Shown: positions 34,375-46,384, counted from the first letter of the stretch. The stretch is 64,000 nucleotides of DNA from Topomyia yanbarensis (GCF_030247195.1 NC_080672.1:1550001-1614000), one strand, 5' to 3'. Numbers and translations are program-made. The notes: a model not told the origin generated them from the letters alone.

Positions 34375-35269
34375 GTGACGGAAAACTCTCCATTATGTCA
34401 AGACTTCGTATCCATCAGCCATAGAACACCAGAAGAAAAACTTAATCAATTGCTTTGTAATTTTTGATCTATGTAACATACATATATGTACATATTACAT
34501 ACATTGCAATAGATTTTACACGCATTTTGTTTGCACTACAAAAGTTTTGAAGTATGTACGGACATATGGTTTTGCTCTTCGTATGTAAACATTGCTAAAT
34601 GTATTTGATTTAATTTCAATCCTAATACTCCGCACTCATTAATTCCTGAATCTGCCATTTTTGTTTGCATTGCTCGATTGGAACCGATGTTCTGGGTACG
34701 ATTGGGACTTCGCGTATCTCTACCCCAGGGTCATTTCTGGATTCAACCAACTGTTCAGAATCATTTCTGGATTTAACCAACTGTTCTAAATATTGTTTTT
34801 CCTTATTATCTTACTATTTTCATGGCATGTTTGGTTTGTTTTTCTGCTGTTAGTCGTCACACACTATAATGAAAAAAATTGATGCAGTCTTCTATTTGTG
34901 TTTTCAGTTGTGTAAAATTCAATACAGAATAGTCGAATTGTTCTAAATCTGCTTCAAAACAATGCTCGAAAATAGAACTGCATCTGGGCATTGCAATCGA
35001 CCGTCCATAAAGAAAACATCATCATCGTGAACAGTCTATATGATCGATTTTGAAGGAAAGCAATATTCGTTTAGTTTGAAAGAGAACAAACGGATTGAAG
35101 GTGCGTATTTGAAACCCACATTATTTGTCTTTATAATTATATTTCAATGGTCGTTAAATTCCCTGAGGGTTATCAAAATTCCCTGAGGATTCCCGGTTTT
35201 TCCATGATTTTAAAAAATCCCTCAGGATTCCCGGTTTTCCAGGTTTTTCCAGGTAGTAGACACTCTGTC

Positions 35270-37008
35270 ATATCATAGCATAACATAAGATAAGGGTTTG
35301 TGCATTAAGCCGGAGTCCCAAGGGTTGCAGAGTCGAATCCTGCATATGGAAGGAATTTTTGCTTTCGTTTAGCTAATCATTTTGATCTGTTTTCCCCGTT
35401 GGATACCACCAAAAACAGTCACAATTATTTTATTCCAATATCTCAAATAAACCAGTTTCCCAATACTTAGTTCCTCTCGATTCGATGAAATCATCATCAC
35501 AGCAAAAACCATTTATGACCATTTTTAGCACCTCGGCAGCTAGAAAGCTTAATTAATTAGGGACCCGGTGCCAATAGCTATAACACTTCGTGCTACATAC
35601 AACCACCTTGCGTTATATCATATGAACTCATATTGCAACAATTATCTCGTCTGTCCCATATCAACGTTATATCATTCATTCTAATTCGCACTAAACGACA
35701 GAAACAGTGCCATTCTAATTGACACTAATTGAACAATTTGTGTCGTCACAAAGATCATGATGGCAGAGGATGGAATGATTTAGGCTATATGCAAATGAAT
35801 TACTCAACTGCTCCACATTAAAATAATGATATTATCCCTTACAGTCAAGTTCCAAAAGTTAAAATAAAATCTTTGGCTCGATAGAATCAGAAAAGGAGTG
35901 AACTGTAGGTTGTAACGAGCTGCAATGTAGATTATTATTCAGAATAACAAACCGCAAATCAACAAAGCAAAATGTCAGGTATGCGGTTTTGAAGCAAAGG
36001 GGGAGCTCTTGTCAATTCGAAGGCACATTTTATAGGACCAACAAGAAACATGTTCGAGCGTTGGATGAACACAAATTAACATAGTAAATTTGACTAAAAT
36101 CAAGTGTTACTGCGAAGTAGAGAAGAGCGAATATTTTGTTGTGCCAATATGCTAATGGGTAGTAATTTTTCTAGTGATAATCACTTTTTGCAGCCTTTCA
36201 ACAATAATCAACATGGCACGGACATGTTTTCGGTGTCTGTCATGTTTGATGTATTATTTGCCAACTGGCTGTGACATAGACCATACGAATGGTGCCCGGT
36301 CATGCAATGTTGGTACCAGCTAGCACGTTTTTGGCATTATCAAAATTGTAACAACTATCCACCTCACCGAAGGCCACCGCTACACGGGGCCCGGCTCTGT
36401 GTGGATGTGGTTGCGGATTCATATTTCACTGCGAATTTATTTCACTTCGGCAGTGGAACAGATTTGGCTTCTATTGACCTGCACCCAGGTTCTACCGGGC
36501 CGACCTGTATTGCTGCTGTTTGTGGCGATGATAGTCAGGTTTGTGGGTGTTATGTGGTATCGCTGTGTCTTCTACAGTCTTCTGTTTCCCCCGGTCAGGA
36601 GTTATCTATAGCTACAAAAGCGAAGGTAATTTACGAGATTGGTGGAAGGAGAAATTTCCAATATGATTTATTTTCCAATCCATCGGCTTTGCTTTCAAAT
36701 ATTATAACATATATTCGAAGTGCTACAGACTGTGTCAGATACAGTAGATAACAATAGTCATTTTCCAGGTATTGAAATTTCATATCGATGTTTGGAAGTA
36801 TTTCTAACTCAATGAAACTCAATTATCTAAAACGTTGAAATCTCTATAAATGACATTCACTAAAAACGCTTTTTCATATTTTTTTAGAATTAAGGGGTAG
36901 TTTAAAATAAAATATTTTATGTTCTGATTGACCGATTACTTCCATGGAGGCTTTAATTTTCGTCAACTTCGTCTCATACACATTTTTTAAGATTAGCTCA
37001 GTAGTCCA
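35270..37008. other. Unassigned stretch between hAT and Helitron
   Basis: It starts with the right copy of the hAT target duplication. A GC-richer part at 36300-36620 contains two overlapping ORFs without recognisable domains. No repeat ends were seen. Confidence 0.4.
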
Positions 37009-37088
37009 TCTATACATATAAAAATCAATGTATGTTTGTATGTATGTCCGCTAACTACTTCTAAACTACAAGTCCGATCTTGATGAAA

Positions 37089-37570
37089 TTTGGCATACGT
37101 ATTCTTTCCCCCAAGAAGATGTTCATGAAATGGTTTTTTTTGCGGGGGGGGGGGGGGGGGTAAACTGAGCTTAAGGGGGGGGGGGGGGGGTGGTTTAGGC
37201 AGAGAATTATTTATATCCATATTTATTAGTATTTGACATATGTATTTCTCCCACTGAGCCAATGGTTGATGGGAGTGGACCACGAAAGGGGGGGGGGAAG
37301 AGGGTTCTGAAGTAATCCTTATCTATTCATTCAATGGTATTATTAGCGATGAATTCAATTTTGACATAAGTATTTCTTCCACTAAGGAGATGGTCATGGG
37401 ATGGTTTTTGTGCACTATGGGGAGGGTGAGAAGTACCTAAGCCGAGGAAAGGGAGAAAGGGGGGGGGGTATGTGTACTGAAGAACTTTTTTTATCTATAT
37501 ATATACTATATATGATTTGGCATAAGTATTTCTTCCACCAAGAAGGTGGACATGATTATTGGTTTCGGAA
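37089..37570. repeat. Degenerate Helitron repeats with poly-G runs
   Basis: Four related phrases (ggcatacgtattctttcccc, gacatatgtatttctcccac, gacataagtatttcttccac, ggcataagtatttcttccac) start near 37090, 37233, 37360 and 37519. Between them are uninterrupted G-runs of about 17 bases at about 37143-37159 and 37177-37190 and shorter ones later. Confidence 0.6.
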
Positions 37571-37599
37571 TCTGAAGGAGAGGGAGGGTTTCTGATGCA

Positions 37600-39378
37600 A
37601 TATCTGTCAATTACTTCAAAAATCTACAATTTTGTTGCATGTATGTTTACCAGCACATAAATGGAATGGCAAGAATTTATTTGATAGAGATCTATTACGC
37701 GAATGACAGCATAATACTGATGAATTGCAATAATTTGTCGAAAATTTAATTGAAAATTTCACTGGCGATCGCTTCATCTGAAGTTAAATCAATATTTCTG
37801 GATGATGGACGAACAGCTCTGCCCTAAAATACGTAAAAACGTTACAATATCAATCAAAATTCGGGTGTAAGCAAAATGCTGAAAGAATGCAACACTGTTA
37901 TATAGGACGAATTCACGATGACCCATAAAAGGGACCAATCGTATATTTGGTGGCGTGGTCGGCGATCTTTGTCAAATTTTACCCGTTAGTCGACACCTAC
38001 TGATGAAATCAGTTCTTGCTTAAGGGGGTAGGATTATTGTTGAAAAAAATATCTTACTCAAAAAAAAATTGGCGATTCCGAGTGTTAGTCTATTCAGTCC
38101 ATAATGCAACATTTTAGCAATATTTTCATAAATGTTCACCGCAAAATATTGAAAATTGGGTGTGTTACAGTGAATCTTTAGGAGACACCTCGAATAAATG
38201 CGATGTACAGCATAACTCAAAATCTACTGAACCAAATTGTTTGAAATTTTGCACAGTTCTCCTTCATATCATAACATTATTAAAGATCATAACATTGTTC
38301 ACAAAAATAAGTTTTATGATTTTTTTTAACGAAAATTGCATTTTTAGCTGCAGAATGCTACGAAAAATTTAAATATAAAGAAAAAATAAAAGCTTCGATC
38401 AATACATGGGGATATGTAGAAGAACTGTGCAAACCTTGAAAGCGATTGGTCCAATATATTTTGATTTATGATGTACACCACAAAGCAAGTTTTCAACGAG
38501 ATACCTGTAGAGATTCTCTGTCACTGGCTCAATTTTCAGTATTCTGCTATGATATTTGAAGTAATATTATTCAATTGTGCAGTGATTATATGGAAAGTGA
38601 ATGAATATACTAACACTCTCTGTATCACCAAAATATTTTTTTAAATGCTCCATTTTTTTTTAATTAACTTTACCCACGTCCATCAACACTCCGTTATGTC
38701 TTCGTATCATTGGAAATATGTTTCAAAAACAGAACTTTTCACTATATGTGCATTCTTTTATTGAATGATTCTTATAGTCACCTTCGCAGGTCAATTCGCC
38801 AAAAAAAGTTAGATATATGAATTGGGAAAATGTTAATCAATGCAACAATAAATTCGACCACATTTCCACATGATTTTGTAAAATAATACAATCCGTTGAA
38901 GAATTAATCGATTGCGTATATTGACTTTAATTTCATACACTACTTCATCCAAAATAAAATCGATGGAAATTCTGTTACGCATATAAATTTATGGATTATC
39001 GTGCTGAATTATTTAATTCAGTCGATCCACCATGCTTTCAGGAGTATTGATTTTATACGTAACCTACCCAGCAGTCTCCGTCAGACGAGGGTTTTTATAT
39101 TTAATCGAAAGAAAAAAGTTCTTTCTACGAATTTTTGCGATTAAGGAAGTTGCTTAAGGTGTAAATTGACCTGAAAATATTCGAAAATTGACAATAACTT
39201 TGTTGTTTCGAGAGCTACAGATTGATCGTTGTTATAAAAAATATGTATTTTATCGCTTTTAACAACTTTATAGAAGACACTTTTAATAATAAAAAGTAAT
39301 CGTAAAGAGTTATATTCGAAAAACTGTTTTAAGGGGTCTATCCCAAGCAAACCTACATATCTCGCTACAGTTACTATA
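37600..39378. other. Helitron interior, unassigned
   Basis: This AT-rich DNA between the Helitron 5' repeats and the CACTA-ended insertion has no ORF with a known domain. It may contain further decayed insertions whose ends I cannot define. Confidence 0.35.
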
Positions 39379-39383
39379 CACTA

Positions 39384-39606
39384 AGGTTTTTTTTACACGG
39401 GGGATACGTACCGTGTAAAAAAAAACCGTGCAAAAAAAAACCGCGTTAATTGCGAAATCCGTGTAAAAAAAACCGCGTTAATTGCGAAATCCGTGTAAAA
39501 AAAAACCGCGTTAATTGCGAAATCCGTGTAAAAAAAACCGTGTTAATTCAGAAAACCGTGCAAAAAAAACCGCGTTAATTCCGAAAATCGTGCAAAAAAA
39601 ACCGCG
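39384..39606. repeat. Terminal hairpin and 33-bp tandem repeats
   Basis: GGTTTTTTTTACACGG pairs with CCGTGTAAAAAAAAACC around a short loop (39384-39427). It is followed by about five units of roughly 33 bp built from CCGCGTTAATTGCGAAATCC and GTGTAAAAAAAA or GTGCAAAAAAAA. Similar units in the same, not inverted, orientation precede the right terminus (about 43690-43800). Confidence 0.75.
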
Positions 39607-40338
39607 TTACATTCAGTGCAAAAGACTTAGACGATTTTAGGAAAAGGGATGATTTCGGAGTTTTATCAAAAATGTTCTAAGTCCTTTTGAAGGCAAAAGA
39701 CTTAGACGATTTTTGAACAGGTTTTTTTTGCACGGATTATGCAAGTAGCACGGTTTTTGCTTTTTCCAATTCCTTAGGTTTTTGGAAAAGTGGAAACGTC
39801 GGATCTTGAGGTTTCCTTTTGTCCCGCACTTTAACAATATGGTTGTTTTCGGTACAGTGTTAACGAGTAGGCACCAAATATCGATGCCTGAGGCCATTTG
39901 GAATACCAAGATGACGACTTCCGGTCTAACAGAATTTTCAATAACCCAATCAGTATGCATATTTTCCGAGCGGGCCTAATGAGCGCATGATAGAGATCAA
40001 TGTCTGAGGCCATTTTGAAATACAACATTGAGACTATCGGCTTAGCGATATTCTGTATAACTCACAACATGGAGTGTTTTGGAACTGGATTGACAAATAT
40101 GCAGTTGCCAGAGGTCTGAGTATAAATATCCAGCGTAAAACAAAAAGATACATTTATTTTTGTATATTTTGCATTTATAAGATAAGAAAAATGTGCTCAT
40201 GAATGGATTTACTCGAATTTGAGTTGGTTCGTCCGCTAGAGCTCATCGAGCGAATCTTCATGCGAGACTCAAAGTCGAATCAAAAAGCTGACATAATCAG
40301 AGGGAAATAATAAAATCAGGTCTTCGCTGTATTATTAA

Positions 40339-41440
40339 GGGGGGCGTCTGGTGTAAAGTGCTCAAACCGAAAGTTATTTTGTTTTACGATTTTGAAGGCA
40401 AGGAAACAATGCATCTTTTATGTAATGTTAAGCTTTAAATTTGTACGTTTATTCTGTACGAAAAAAATATTTGCGCGGCCTTATTCTGCGCGGCGTGTGA
40501 CGTGAGACGACGAAACTCACCTCACTTTACGTGACTTTTCTCACCCGATTCTGAGAGTCGACTCGGGTGAGATGAGATTCCTCATTGCGGTTAAATGGGA
40601 GTCTCACGTCACCCGAAGTGACTCTTCAGAATTGGGTGAAGTCACGTAGAGTAAGGTGAGATTAGTCGTCTCACGTCACACGCCGCGCAGAATAGGGTCG
40701 GCAGCCACGCAGAGCCACACATACGAGCGTTCCAAGAGTAGACGTCCAACCATTTCCACGTCGAGGAGCGCCGCGGCTAACACGATGACTCTTGATAAAA
40801 TTGTTTGACACAGGAAATTAAGTAAAATTTGTAAAGCTTAGACTTGTAGTTACTCGATGAACCCAAAAAAAGTTCGAGTTTAGGAAAATGGCTTCATGTA
40901 AACCGAAAAATCTCATATTTTTCTGTAAAATTCGTGCACTTTTCTTCAAAATAATAGAGAGAACAATTTTTTCATTCTGTTTTCTGTGGTTCACCGACAG
41001 GCTACACATATTGTGCATTTTCATAAAAAAAATCAAGTCAATTCTTTGGTTAGTTTTTGAGTTATCGTGTTTACCAATTTGAAAAACGCGGTTTCGAAAA
41101 AACGCTATTAAAGGATACTCCATATCAAATTGCATCACGGAAAAAATGTCGTGGAAAACAATCCATTTGGTATTTTCTCTTAAAAATTTGGGTGGAAGTA
41201 GTTTAAAGTGTATTGTTCACACTGTATTTTTATCGCTGTCAGTCTTAAGAAAATTGTTGCCGATAGATTGAAATCTGCGTGTGTCACAGCAAATACGCGC
41301 GAGGAATGCATGGCTGTTTAAAACAAAAGAAGTTCAGCGTGGTCACTGAGATTGCGGGAGACTATTCTAGAGGCTCAATACTAACAATTAAGCGGATAAA
41401 AAAGAAGTCGATTTTTTTGCCCACTACACCAGACGCCCCC
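40339..41440. mobile_element. 1.1-kb TTAA element
   Basis: The left end GGGGGGCGTCTGGTGTA answers the right end TACACCAGACGCCCCC. TTAA flanks it on both sides (40335-40338 and 41441-41444), as after piggyBac-type insertion. Inside lies a 218-bp palindromic MITE. Short ORFs at 40818-41138 and 40888-41082 overlap on opposite strands and lack known domains. Confidence 0.75.
40479..40696. mobile_element. 218-bp palindromic MITE (CCTTATTCTGCG ends)
   Basis: CCTTATTCTGCGCGGCGTGT at the left answers ACACGCCGCGCAGAATAGG at the right, and the pairing continues through GACGTGAGACGAC and inner ACTTCACCC-like blocks. The whole element is a GC-richer near-palindrome of a kind widespread in Aedes. It is the innermost layer of the Helitron nest. 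Confidence 0.8.
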
Positions 41441-41934
41441 TTAAGATGAATGAGATGTACACTAAAGCAGAGATGATGCTTATAGAGATGCGCGAAGACT
41501 GAAGCCAAAAGTTCCAATCGAACCCAAAACAACGGTTCCAAACTAGCAATGTAAACAAATATGGCGGATTGAGGAAGTAATGCGTGGGGAGTATTGAGAT
41601 TGTAATGAAAAGAAATGTATGTCTGCATCCTGCATCCTCGATACATTTTTTCTAGTGCAACGAAAAACATGTAGACAGGCTCAGTAACGTAAATCAATGC
41701 GTTTCCAAGTTACATGATTGAGTATTGTGGGAAATATTTCAAAAAAGGAATTCGCCAAGCATTCATTAAAACTACAAGTCACTCGCTGTTTACACAATAT
41801 TCCTGGTTGCCAAAACTAGCAGACAAATAATTTGTAAAACCGTGCAGCCAAATTTACTGTTTTTCTCGCCGCGTGTCTTTATATTTAAAACATCGTCTTG
41901 GCACTAAAATAGAAGTCACCATCTTAGATGAAAA

Positions 41935-43385
41935 CATGACTTCCGGAATTGACATCCGGTATCTATTCATTAACGCTATTACAAAAATTCTCACATTGTT
42001 GTGGTAATTGAAAATTTTACTAAACCGAAGTAGCCATCTTGATTTTCGAAATGGTCTCAGACATTGATATTTGGCACCTACTCGTCAATCCCGTTCCAAA
42101 AATACTCATATTGATTGGGCTTTGGAGAATTCCACAAAACCGGAAGTCGCCATCTTGAATTTCAATATGGCACCAGACATCGATATCTAGCGTCTATTCG
42201 TCAATTCCATTCCAAAAATACCCATATTGATTCGATTTTAGAGAATTCCAATGAACCTGAAGTCGCCATCTTGGTTTTCCAAATGGCCTCTGAGACTGAT
42301 CTCTATCATGCGCTCTATTAGGCCCGCTCTGAAAATATGCATGCTGATTGGGTTATAGAGAATTTCACTGAACCGGAAGTCGCCTTCTTGGTTTTTAAAA
42401 TGGCCTTAAACATCGATATCTGACATCCACTCATCAATCCCGTTCCAAAAATACCCATATTGATGGGGTTTCAGAGACTTCCACTGGACCGGAAATCGCC
42501 ATCTTGGTTTTCAAAATGGCCTTAAACATCGATATCTGACGTTCACTCATCAATTTCGTTCCAAAAATACCCATATTGATGGGGTTTCAGAGAATTCCAC
42601 TGAACCGGAAGTCGCCATCTTGGTTTTCAAAATGGCCTTAAACACCGATATCTGACGGCCACTCATCAATCCCGTTCCAAAAATAGCCATATTGATGGGG
42701 TTTCAGAGACTTCCACTGAACCGGAAGTCGCCATCTTGGTTTCCAAAATGGCCTTAAACATCGATATCTGACGTCCACTCATCAATCCCGTTCCAAAATT
42801 ACCCATATTAATGGGGTTTCAGAGACTTCCAATGAACCGGAAGTCGCCATCTTGGTTTTCAAAATGGCCTTAAACATCGATATCTGACGTCCACTCATCA
42901 ATCCCGTTCCAAAATTACCCATATTAATGGGGTTTCAGAGACTTCCAATGAACCGGAAGTCGCCATCTTGGTTTTCAAAATGGCCTTAAACACCGATATC
43001 TGACGGCCACTCATCAATCCCGTTCCAAAAATAGCCATATTGATGGGGTTTCAGAGACTTCCACTGAACCGGAAGTCGCCATCTTGGTTTCCAAAATGGC
43101 CTTAAACATCGATATCTGACGTCCACTCATCAATCCCGTTCCAAAATTACCCATATTAATGGGGTTTCAGAGACTTCCAATGAACCGGAAGTCGCCATCT
43201 TGGTTTTCAAAATGGCCTTAAACATCGATATCTGACGTCCACTCATCAATCCCGTTCCAAAAATAGCCATATTGATGGGGTTTCAGAGAATTCCACTGAA
43301 CCGGAAGTCGCCATCTTGGTTTTCTAAATGGCCTCAGACATGAACATTTGGCATCTACTCGTTAATGCTGTTCCAAAAGCAATCA
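41935..43385. repeat. 116-bp tandem array with higher-order structure
   Basis: Twelve units, anchored on CCGGAAGTCGCCATCTTGG, start at 42025, 42140, 42256, 42373, 42489, 42605, 42721, 42837, 42953, 43069, 43185 and 43301 (spacing 115-117, mostly exactly 116). Two unit types alternate: one with caccgatatctgacggcc and atagccatattgatgg, the other with catcgatatctgacgtcc and attacccatattaatgg. The type order makes a 348-bp (three-unit) period between 42605 and 43300. Outer units are more diverged than central ones, as expected from unequal exchange. It is non-coding. Confidence 0.9.
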
Positions 43386-44440
43386 CTTCCACTTTTCCAA
43401 AAATCTTCGAAATTCTTTGCATTCAAAATGGAAAAGCAGAAACCGTGTAAATTTGAAAATCCGTGCAAAAAAACTTGGTCAAAAACCGTCTAAGTCTTTT
43501 GCCTTCATAAGGATTTTTGCTAAAACCGTGTTAATTGCGAAATCCGCGCAAAAAAAAATTGATCAAAAATCGTCTAAGTTTTTTGCCTCCAAAAGGACTT
43601 AGAACATTTTTGCGAAACCCGTGCAAAAAAAATTGTTGAGAAATCGTCTAAATCTTTTGCCTTTAAAAGGACTTAGAATATTTTTGCGAAAAACCGTGTT
43701 AATTGCGAAAACCGTGCAAAAAAAACCGTGCTAATTGCGAAAACCGTGTAAAAAAAGCCGTGTAAAAAAAAACCGTGCAAAAAAAAACCGTGTAAAAAAA
43801 AACCTTAGTGTATAGAGCTTTAGTAGCTTCAGTAAAGTTTTTCACAATAATATTTTCTAGAACTTTACTGAAGACAGCGGGCTTCTAGCAAAATTATTTG
43901 GGGAAATCAATTTTCTGTCTCATTTTTAGAGGATTACTCACTCAATTCATTATATCAAAACATGCATCTATATTTTTATCTAGAAATTTTTTCGAAAAAA
44001 TTCATTCTCCAAAACCAATGGTTCAGTAGTTATTGAATTTTGATCATGAAAACGTTGTTTTGCAACACTGTGCACCGCATGTGTTGCAATTGAAACTTTG
44101 TGTGCCTATTATATTAGTTACCGCGCAACATCGACCCACCACAACTGTGCTTTGGTTGTAAAATTTCATTTAAGCGACCATTGTAACTAGAAAATATAAA
44201 GGAGCAGATGTACTGCTACCTCGAATTCGAATGATACCAAGGAACTTCAAACGATTGTGTGTAGGAAAACAGAGCAATTTATTTAATTGTGCTCCAGGTG
44301 GTCAAACTAAGAACATTGTCTATCCGCGAGAATTACAATAAGTTTCTTCTTAGTAACAAAAATATTTGTTATTTTTAGTATATTTAAAATATTTCGTTTA
44401 GTCGAAGCGGGTGTAGCGAAGCGCACCGGGTTACAGCTAG

Positions 44441-45242
44441 TATACTATGAATTTTATCAATTTGATTTTTGTTTAAAGAAGATCTAGGTCAAAAATATCT
44501 CTATAGTTTGCCTGTGGACTTTCTTTGATTGAAGAGTTTTAAAAAAAACCAGTCACAATCAATATATTGACGTCGTTAATTGAAAAACGCTCTCGATTTC
44601 CGCCCGCCACTACACGAATGGATAACGCATCGGGAGTGTGCTACTCGGTCACGTTCAATGCCAAGTCGGTTGAAACAAGTGCATTGCTGTTAGCTGGATG
44701 ACCACAACTCCTCGAGTGATCTATTTTTGGAATGTGACTTCATACTAGCAGAAAATCATAGCTCCATGAAGCTGCCAAGCAAATGAATTCCTCCATCAAA
44801 CTAATTGTATTACCCATACTTTTCACCATCTAAGCATGAATGGGCAATTACTGGTTGATAACACGATGAATTGAACTAGAATGAGGTCGGGCGAGAGGCT
44901 TATCGGTTGATGGTCAGGTGCTCACTTTCCCACATGTTCGTTATCTGCTTTGTATTGAGGGAGCGGAAGGAGTGCATGTAAACAGCAGCACATGTGAACG
45001 ATTGCGACGGCCTAGCTGTGATGTTATTACTCAGGTTTGTTCGATTAGTCATCGATTGTGATATTAGAATATATACGACGGTGTTGGGTCAATCAATACT
45101 GGTTGGTGCTGAATCAGCTGTCACTAACCGATGATAGCTTTATCCAACTATTTCACGAAAGTGTGATGTTTAAACAGCATTTACAGTCGCGTGGGAATAT
45201 ACTATCAGTAATGAGCATATTTCCTTCAGTTTAGTGGGCGAA
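44441..45242. other. Unassigned stretch, possibly unique DNA
   Basis: This stretch is mixed in composition with no repeat ends and no domain-bearing ORF. A TATATA-like box near 45069 followed by tcaatca about 25 bases later is the only promoter-like hint and is weak. Confidence 0.3.
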
Positions 45243-45665
45243 CCCGAGCAAAGTCCAACATCAAAATTACAGCAAATAGACAACATATTTCAATACCAAG
45301 CATCAAATTGAAATCTTATTTTGATATCAGTTTAAACTTTTTCAGATATGGCATCATATTTTGATCTCATTTTGATGTGCTTACATTTTTAGAAAAATAT
45401 TTTTGTTTCTATTTCTTTGACAAACATCAAATTGATTGCTTATTTTGTTATCAATGAAATATTTCACCATCTCAATAAGTTTTCAATTTGCTTTCACTGA
45501 TAACATAAATAGTTTTCTGTTTGATGTCATAGTGCAATTTTTCTGCTTTCGATTTTGATCTTTTAGCCGTTAAAACGACCAAAATGATAACAACCTGAGC
45601 AATCATTCCCTACTACATCACAACATCAAGTTTAGTTCTCAATTTGTTATCAGACTCTGCTCGGG
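45243..45665. mobile_element. 423-bp MITE with CCCGAGCA ends
   Basis: CCCGAGCAAAGTC at the left answers GACTCTGCTCGGG at the right. The interior is rich in acatcaa, ttttgatat and ttgttatca phrases in both orientations. It is non-coding. Confidence 0.75.
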
Positions 45666-45964
45666 AATCGTCTCCGATTGAATCACAAACAAAGAATCGA
45701 TTCTTTATTGATTCAACGATTCATTTGGGAAGATTAAAGAAATACCTATGTGATTTTGATTTGGAGTAGATTCCATGTACGGTAAAGTACCTATTTCACC
45801 CTATTAAGGAGGGTACCTCATCAAATCATCACTTATTCGACCTATAATCGATGCAATGCGACATCAACAGCTTGGCTTCGTTGTTAAGAACCACTTTAAT
45901 AAAAACGATGAAATTCACGTATTTATGCGCAACGAGCGTTTCAATTGACCCAATGGCGCAATGA
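45666..45964. other. Unassigned spacer
   Basis: No gene or repeat ends were seen. Confidence 0.4.
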
Positions 45965-46200
45965 GAAAAAATGAACCCAAAACGCGACTTTTTTTGAAAA
46001 GGCTGGATGACGTTTACTAAAAAAAATGTCTTATGTAAATAGGTCTGAAAAATTGATTGCTAGTATTTACGACCGCACGGTACGCTAACATGCCCGTTTT
46101 GCCCCAATTCCCCCTTTCGTTTAAGTTTAAAATTGAATAAATTATTCGGAAGAAAATTGGATACGACTAACAAAAATTAGTATTTCTTATGTAAAAAAGT
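45965..46200 (+). repeat. Dispersed repeat, copy 1
   Basis: The phrases aaaaggctggatgacgttta, acgaccgcacggtacgctaa, ttttgccccaattccccctt and tcggaagaaaattggatacg recur in the same order and orientation at 56820-57044. There is no coding content and no terminal repeats, so the class is unknown. Confidence 0.7.
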
Positions 46201-46384
46201 CCAGAGAATCGATTGAAGACAATCCAAGAAGCAAAATTACCTGTCTGAAAATTTTGTGAAAGTAAACTTTTGTTTATATTCAAATTGATAACACCATAGC
46301 GAATTTTAAACAGTAAGTGTGCACTGCGTGCATTTTGTTGCATCGAGGTCAGAATTCAATACTGTATCTTTCGAGACATAAATA

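Larger units (their letters stand above)
29714..35269. mobile_element. hAT transposon, near full length
   Basis: The left end CAGGGTGTCTA answers TAGACACTCTG at 35257-35267, and subterminal CCTGAGTTTTCCAGGTTTTT sequence is mirrored by AAAAATCCCTCAGGATTCCC and related phrases at the right. An 8-bp target duplication atatcata lies at 29706-29713 and 35270-35277, leaving two extra bases at the right end. The transposase gene occupies the left half on the minus strand. The right half (32.4-35.2 kb) holds an inverted repeat and a THAP-like mini-ORF and may include later insertions. The single coding lesion and the perfect target duplication suggest recent activity. Confidence 0.85.
39379..43810 (+). 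mobile_element. 4.4-kb CACTA-ended element, complete copy
   Basis: The left end CACTAAGGTTTTTTTTACAC answers the right end GTGTAAAAAAAAACCTTAGTG (last 20 bases considered). TATA flanks both sides, so the target duplication is TA or TATA. Inside, from the left, lie a terminal hairpin (39384-39427), about 33-bp CCGTG/TTAATTGCG repeats and a unique block. A TTAA element (40339-41440) follows, then the 116-bp array, then CCGTG repeats again. No transposase is encoded. The CACTA ends recall CMC/EnSpm elements but the flank does not decide. Partial copies are at 22546-23515 and 27829-29100. Confidence 0.75.
37009..44440 (+). mobile_element. Helitron with large nested insertions
   Basis: The left end TCTATACATATAAAAATCAA, preceded by A, and the right end ...CACCGGGTTACAGCTAG, followed by T, are Helitron borders (5' TC, 3' CTAG, insertion between A and T). 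A short GGTG...CACC hairpin (gtgtagcgaagcgcacc) lies just before the 3' end, as in insect Helitrons. The phrase gtccgatcttgatgaaattt near the 5' end is common in insect copies. No Rep/helicase gene is present, so it is non-autonomous. Most of its 7.4 kb is the CACTA-ended insertion at 39379-43810. Confidence 0.75.

Noticed and set aside
35295..35345. tRNA-like phrase with a B-box-like gagtcgaatcc
   Set aside because: No acceptor stem, no clear A box and no cloverleaf that I can fold; one B-box-like string is expected by chance in 64 kb.
36302..36751. 149-residue plus-strand ORF overlapping another frame
   Set aside because: No recognisable motif; the second frame in the same DNA is equally open.
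41935..43385. Regular 116-bp repeats considered as a CRISPR-like array
   Set aside because: Units are contiguous without unique spacers, the genome is eukaryotic, and there are no associated genes.
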